In this document: positions 13,223 through 16,796 of the stretch, piece by piece
How positions within the stretch are numbered: the first letter of the stretch is position 1
How the letters are laid out: each line of letters begins with the position of its first letter
DNA from: CAWGCE01 sp964480915
GTDB lineage: Bacteria > Planctomycetota > Planctomycetia > Pirellulales > Pirellulaceae
DNA length: 16,796 nt
NCBI GenBank assembly: GCA_964480915.1
Contig: CAYZRS010000090.1
Span: forward strand, 1-16,796
Direction of reading: 5' to 3'
Notes under the pieces: model-generated
The model's input: only the letters and a program-made list of their open reading frames with translations
Told to the model about the DNA's origin: nothing
The model's database searches: none
Position numbers and translations under genes: made by a program

Positions 13223-15415
13223 ATGAATCCCATCGACGAACAAGGAATCCGAGCCCTGGCAGAAGGCCGCTTCGAAGCGCCGTTGAGCGTGCTTGGTCCC
13301 CATGCGATTGGTCCTGAAGAGAAAAAAGTTCGTGCCTATCTGCCGTATACTGACCAAGCATGGATCGTCCACGGTCCGGAAGGATCGGCAAAGCCGATGA
13401 CACGAGTTCATCCAGACGGACTCTTCGAGGCGATCTGTCCGCCGGATGTGGCCAGCGCCAAAGATTACCAGTTGAGGGTCAAGAACCCGCAGGGGCAGCT
13501 CACCGAAATGCACGATCCTTACGCGTTCCCGCCGATGTTTTCCGAATTCGATCTGCACCTCGTCGGTGAAGGGCAGCACCATAGTTCGTACGAACGGTTC
13601 GGAGCTCAGGTCCGCACCGTCGATGGCGTCGTCGGAGTGAACTTCGCCGTCTGGGCGCCGAATGCGTCGGGCGTGAGTGTCGTTGGTGAGTTCAATGGCT
13701 GGGACGGTCGCACGTTGCCAATGCACAAACACGTCCCATCTGGGGTTTGGGAGTTGTTCGTACCGGGAGTTAAGCCGGGAGCGCGATACAAATACCGAGT
13801 CTTTTCGAATGGTTCGTCGATCGATAAGAGCGACCCTTGCGGCTTCGCGGCCGAACTGCCGCCGCTGACAGCTTCCATCGTCAGCGACCTCAGCGAATTT
13901 ACCTGGAGCGATGATGCCTGGATGAATCGCCGGGCAGAAACCAATCCGCTGGAACAGCCCGTGTCGATCTACGAAGTGCACCTTGGCAGTTGGCAACGCT
14001 TTGCCGGTGGGCCGACCGACTGGTACGGCTATCGCGACTTAGCGCACATGCTGGTTGAGTACTGCCACAAGATGAATTACACGCATCTTGAACTGATGCC
14101 GATCACCGAACATCCTTTCACTGGCAGTTGGGGGTACCAGACCGTTGGCTACTTCGCCGCGACCAGTCGGTTCGGGACTCCTGAAGATTTCATGTACTTC
14201 GTGAATTACTGTCACGACAACAACATCGGTGTGATCCTCGACTGGGTGCCGGCTCACTTCCCCAAAGACGATCATGGCCTACGCCGGTTCGATGGTTCTG
14301 CGCTGTACGAGCACGCCGATCCACGCCAGGGCGAACATCCCGACTGGGGTACGTTGATTTTCAATTACGACCGCAACGAAGTGAGGAACTTCCTCATTTC
14401 CAACGCGCTGTTTTGGTTGGACAAATATCACATCGATGGCCTCCGCGTTGACGCCGTCGCTTCGATGCTCTACCTCGATTACAGCCGAGAAGCGGGCGAG
14501 TGGATTCCGAACGAACACGGTGGTCGCGAAAATCTGGGTGCGATTTCGTTACTCAAGCAGTTCAACGAGAAGGTCCACGAAAAATTCCCGGGCGTGATGA
14601 CGATCGCTGAAGAGTCGACCGCCTGGGGTGGAGTCTCGCGGCCGACCTATGAAGGCGGCTTGGGGTTCACTCTTAAATGGAACATGGGCTGGATGAATGA
14701 CACGCTCGAGTACTTCCATAAAGAGCCAATTCATCGCAAGCATCATCACAACGAACTCACGTTCAGCATGATCTATGCGTTCACCGAGAATTTCACGTTG
14801 CCACTTTCGCACGATGAAGTGGTCCACGGGAAAGGATCGCTCCTGGCTCAGATGCCGGGAGATACGTGGCAGAGATTTGCCAATTTGCGATTGCTCTACA
14901 GCTACATGTGGACTCATCCGGGCAAGAAGCTCGTCTTCATGGGCGCCGAATTCGGTCAATGGAACGAATGGAACGCCGACGAGAATCTCCAATGGCATTT
15001 GCTCGAAAACCCATCGCACGCCGGCATTCAAGCGTTGATGGCCGATTTGAATAAGCTCTACGTCTCGGAGCCGTCACTTTACGAAGTCGACTTCGACGGA
15101 AATGGTTTTGAGTGGATCGACTGCATGAGTAGTGAGGACAGCGTCCTCGTCTACTTAAGGAAGGCCAAAGACCCGAGCGACTACCTGGTCATCTGCGCGA
15201 ATTTCACTCCCGTACCACGCCCCAACTATCGCGTCGGTGTCCCCCAGCCGGGTAACTACCGCGAAGTGCTCAATAGTGACGCGGCGACCTACGGAGGCGG
15301 TAACTTTGGCAACGATGGGGGCCGTACGACCGAAGCCATCTCGGCGCAAGGTCGCGCCGATTCCATTTCGGTCAATTTGCCGCCACTGGGGATGGTGATT
15401 TTCAAGCCAGAGTAA
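13223..15415 (+). CDS. glgB: 1,4-alpha-glucan branching enzyme
   Basis: Glycogen branching enzyme of 730 residues, the usual full length. It cuts an alpha-1,4 glucan chain and rejoins the piece as an alpha-1,6 branch. Domains in order are an N-terminal beta domain (about 1-115), a CBM48-like domain (about 125-215, with NFAVWAPNASGVSVVGEFNGW), the GH13 catalytic barrel (about 248-610) and a C-terminal beta domain. Catalytic residues are Asp410 in GLRVDAVAS, Glu463 in TIAEES and Asp531 in LPLSHDEVVHGK, spaced as in E. coli GlgB. The ATG at 13223 (MNPIDEQGIRALAEGRF) matches the start of GlgB proteins, while an in-frame TTG at 13079 would add 48 unrelated residues. The Shine-Dalgarno site is weak. 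No other glycogen gene is in the window. Confidence 0.97.
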   Translation: MNPIDEQGIRALAEGRFEAPLSVLGPHAIGPEEKKVRAYLPYTDQAWIVHGPEGSAKPMTRVHPDGLFEAICPPDVASAKDYQLRVKNPQGQLTEMHDPYAFPPMFSEFDLHLVGEGQHHSSYERFGAQVRTVDGVVGVNFAVWAPNASGVSVVGEFNGWDGRTLPMHKHVPSGVWELFVPGVKPGARYKYRVFSNGSSIDKSDPCGFAAELPPLTASIVSDLSEFTWSDDAWMNRRAETNPLEQPVSIYEVHLGSWQRFAGGPTDWYGYRDLAHMLVEYCHKMNYTHLELMPITEHPFTGSWGYQTVGYFAATSRFGTPEDFMYFVNYCHDNNIGVILDWVPAHFPKDDHGLRRFDGSALYEHADPRQGEHPDWGTLIFNYDRNEVRNFLISNALFWLDKYHIDGLRVDAVASMLYLDYSREAGEWIPNEHGGRENLGAISLLKQFNEKVHEKFPGVMTIAEESTAWGGVSRPTYEGGLGFTLKWNMGWMNDTLEYFHKEPIHRKHHHNELTFSMIYAFTENFTLPLSHDEVVHGKGSLLAQMPGDTWQRFANLRLLYSYMWTHPGKKLVFMGAEFGQWNEWNADENLQWHLLENPSHAGIQALMADLNKLYVSEPSLYEVDFDGNGFEWIDCMSSEDSVLVYLRKAKDPSDYLVICANFTPVPRPNYRVGVPQPGNYREVLNSDAATYGGGNFGNDGGRTTEAISAQGRADSISVNLPPLGMVIFKPE

Positions 15416-15419
15416 GCCG

Positions 15420-15448
15420 AGTCGCTGCCGAGCGACTGCCGAGCGACT
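15420..15448. repeat. Direct and inverted repeats after glgB
   Basis: Two exact tandem copies of GCCGAGCGACT (15427-15437 and 15438-15448). AGTCGCT (15420-15426) can pair with AGCGACT of either copy, giving alternative hairpins just after the glgB stop and before the convergent gene end. There is no T run, so termination is only possible. Confidence 0.45.
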
Positions 15449-15473
15449 GACGAACCTTCTACGTAGATTGCCA

Positions 15474-16796
15474 TTAGCGTCGAAGAGGTCTCGCGAACAG
15501 GCAAAGCCCGACCAGCAAGGAGACCAGGCCGGTCGGTTCCGGGACGGCTTGTACGCCATCGGCCGTGGTGAATTTGTTGCTGTTCCAAATGACGAAGTCG
15601 GCACCGTTCACGATCCCACTGGCGTCGAAATCGCCCGAGCACCAGGCGGCGTTGCTGGTGAATTTGTTGTTATTCCAGTTCACGAAATCGACGCCGTCCA
15701 CGTTGCCGTCCAGGTTGGCGTCTCCCATCAGGTAAGAATCGCCTGAAGCCAGGTTTTCGGCGCCGGCCAATGCCAGCCACTCGACCAGGTCGGCATTGTC
15801 GACGGCATTGTCGCCGGTCAGATCAAAGGCGGGTTCGTTGTTGCCGGCAGCGATCGAAGCGACCAACGCATCGACATCGTCACATTCAAAGAGTCCATTG
15901 TCATCAAAATCGCCCGGGAGCGAGGTGACGCCCGATTCGACGGCGATATCGAGTTGGTACATCTGCACGTTGTTTTGTGCGCCGGTGATGCGTACGAAAT
16001 ATTCGCCCGGGGCAACGTTAAAATCGAAGATGGACTCGGTGCCACCCTGTCCCGTGGCGTTTTGCGTTGCCAAGAGTGTTGCACCATCCGTGTCGAAAAG
16101 TGCAAGCGAAAGATCGCTAAACTCCGAAGTCACGAAGTTCGCTTGCGATCCCGACTGGGGCCCTTGGAAATAGGAGGGGCCCATGGAGTCGAGCGTGATG
16201 TCGAGGAGCGATGCTCCGCTCACCGTAAAAGAGAAGAAGTCAACGTCGCTGTTGTCGTCAATGCTGACGAAGTCGATTTCGCTTGGTGCCACGACCGTAT
16301 TGTTGGCGTCCGTTCCGATCGCGATCGCGCTGCCAGCCGAAATCGTGCCGAGGTCGGTTGCGTTCGCGGCGATTTCATTGCCCGCGCCGCCATTGCTCTT
16401 TTCGAACACATCACCGTAACCACGATGCAGACCAAGAATGTCATCGAATTGTGGACCGTCAAAATTGAGTTGAATGAACGGTTCCATCAAGAAGCGACCG
16501 GTCGCCGACTCGACGTGAAAATTGCCAGTGCCATGACCATGTTCATGCATGATCGTATTGCGAAAGAACCGTGAATTCAGCGATGGGTTCGAAAAGCTGG
16601 CTGCATCGCCAGTGTCAAAAGTCATGTCGCCATTCTGTGGGAAGTTGTTGAAGGCGAGTGTGTTGTTCGTTTGCGTCCCGACACCATCGAGGAAGTTGCC
16701 GCCGATGCGGACGTCAGCACGAACTCCTACGAATCCAGCGAATCCGGTCGTTCCTTGCGTGACGCCGTCGTCGTTGGGCTCGTATTGGTAGCTAAG
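15474..16796 (-). CDS. Secreted matrixin-like metalloprotease with PPC-like, dockerin-like and PEP-CTERM regions (N-terminus outside window)
   Basis: The frame is open to the right edge, leaving 440 visible C-terminal residues; the Met at 16625 is internal. A zinc-protease motif HExGHxxGxxH occupies 16515-16547, with ligands His84, His88 and His94, catalytic Glu85 and a following Met-x-Pro (105-107) that suits a met-turn. This points to a matrixin-type metzincin. Next is a beta-rich region with DVDFFSFTVSGA and VAPGEYFVRITGA, like a pre-peptidase C-terminal domain (about 145-287). Two dockerin-like calcium-repeat regions follow: GDFDDNG and LTGDNAVDNADL, then GDANLDGNVDGVDF and GDFDASGIVNGADF. 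The protein ends with VPEP, a hydrophobic helix and a basic tail (RPLRR), a PEP-CTERM sorting signal for surface export. Asn-, Asp- and Gly-rich composition fits an extracellular protein. Substrate unknown. Confidence 0.88.
   Translation of the reverse strand, partial: LSYQYEPNDDGVTQGTTGFAGFVGVRADVRIGGNFLDGVGTQTNNTLAFNNFPQNGDMTFDTGDAASFSNPSLNSRFFRNTIMHEHGHGTGNFHVESATGRFLMEPFIQLNFDGPQFDDILGLHRGYGDVFEKSNGGAGNEIAANATDLGTISAGSAIAIGTDANNTVVAPSEIDFVSIDDNSDVDFFSFTVSGASLLDITLDSMGPSYFQGPQSGSQANFVTSEFSDLSLALFDTDGATLLATQNATGQGGTESIFDFNVAPGEYFVRITGAQNNVQMYQLDIAVESGVTSLPGDFDDNGLFECDDVDALVASIAAGNNEPAFDLTGDNAVDNADLVEWLALAGAENLASGDSYLMGDANLDGNVDGVDFVNWNNNKFTSNAAWCSGDFDASGIVNGADFVIWNSNKFTTADGVQAVPEPTGLVSLLVGLCLFARPLRR

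Noticed and set aside
13148..13996. Minus-strand open frame of 282 codons opposite glgB
   Set aside because: It is antisense to the well-supported N-terminal half of glgB and shows no domain or ribosome-binding site.

Overview
The window looks like chromosomal DNA of a planctomycete, most likely of the Pirellulaceae type. This rests on a moderately GC-rich genome with loosely packed genes, a membrane-anchored protein starting with the RFSL-type segment common in this phylum, and a secreted protein that joins planctomycete-style dockerin repeats to a PEP-CTERM tail. Several Shine-Dalgarno sites are weak. No mobile element, tRNA, rRNA or CRISPR array was seen.

Positions 1-9288 hold the main block, a lipid or hydrocarbon locus. 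A small membrane-anchored protein (203-874) overlaps an OleD-like NAD(P)-dependent dehydrogenase by ATGA. A same-strand run follows: FabF-type ketosynthase, acyl carrier protein, two different phytoene-desaturase-like (CrtI-type) flavoproteins, a FabZ-type dehydratase and a FabI-type reductase, the last two also overlapping by ATGA. An OleA-like thiolase faces this run from the opposite strand at 8179-9288. The middle genes could build and desaturate an acyl chain on the dedicated carrier protein. OleA and OleD belong to the pathway that condenses two acyl chains head to head into a long olefin. OleB and OleC, the other two enzymes of that pathway, are not in the window. The association of an acyl-desaturating module with Ole genes is the most interesting feature here. 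The functional link is inference.

Positions 9289-9964 carry no convincing gene, only inverted repeats. A class I glutamine-amidotransferase-like protein follows (9965-10696); it has lost its nucleophilic cysteine and ends at a clear intrinsic terminator. Next come an exported PDZ-domain protein, a long imperfect inverted repeat, and a convergent DJ-1/PfpI-family gene.

Positions 12566-15415 hold an RNase H-fold protein whose active site appears broken, then glgB, the glycogen branching enzyme, with all three catalytic acidic residues. The window closes with the C-terminal part of a large secreted protein on the minus strand: a matrixin-type zinc protease motif, a pre-peptidase C-terminal-like domain, two dockerin-like regions and a PEP-CTERM sorting signal. 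Its N-terminus lies beyond the right edge.
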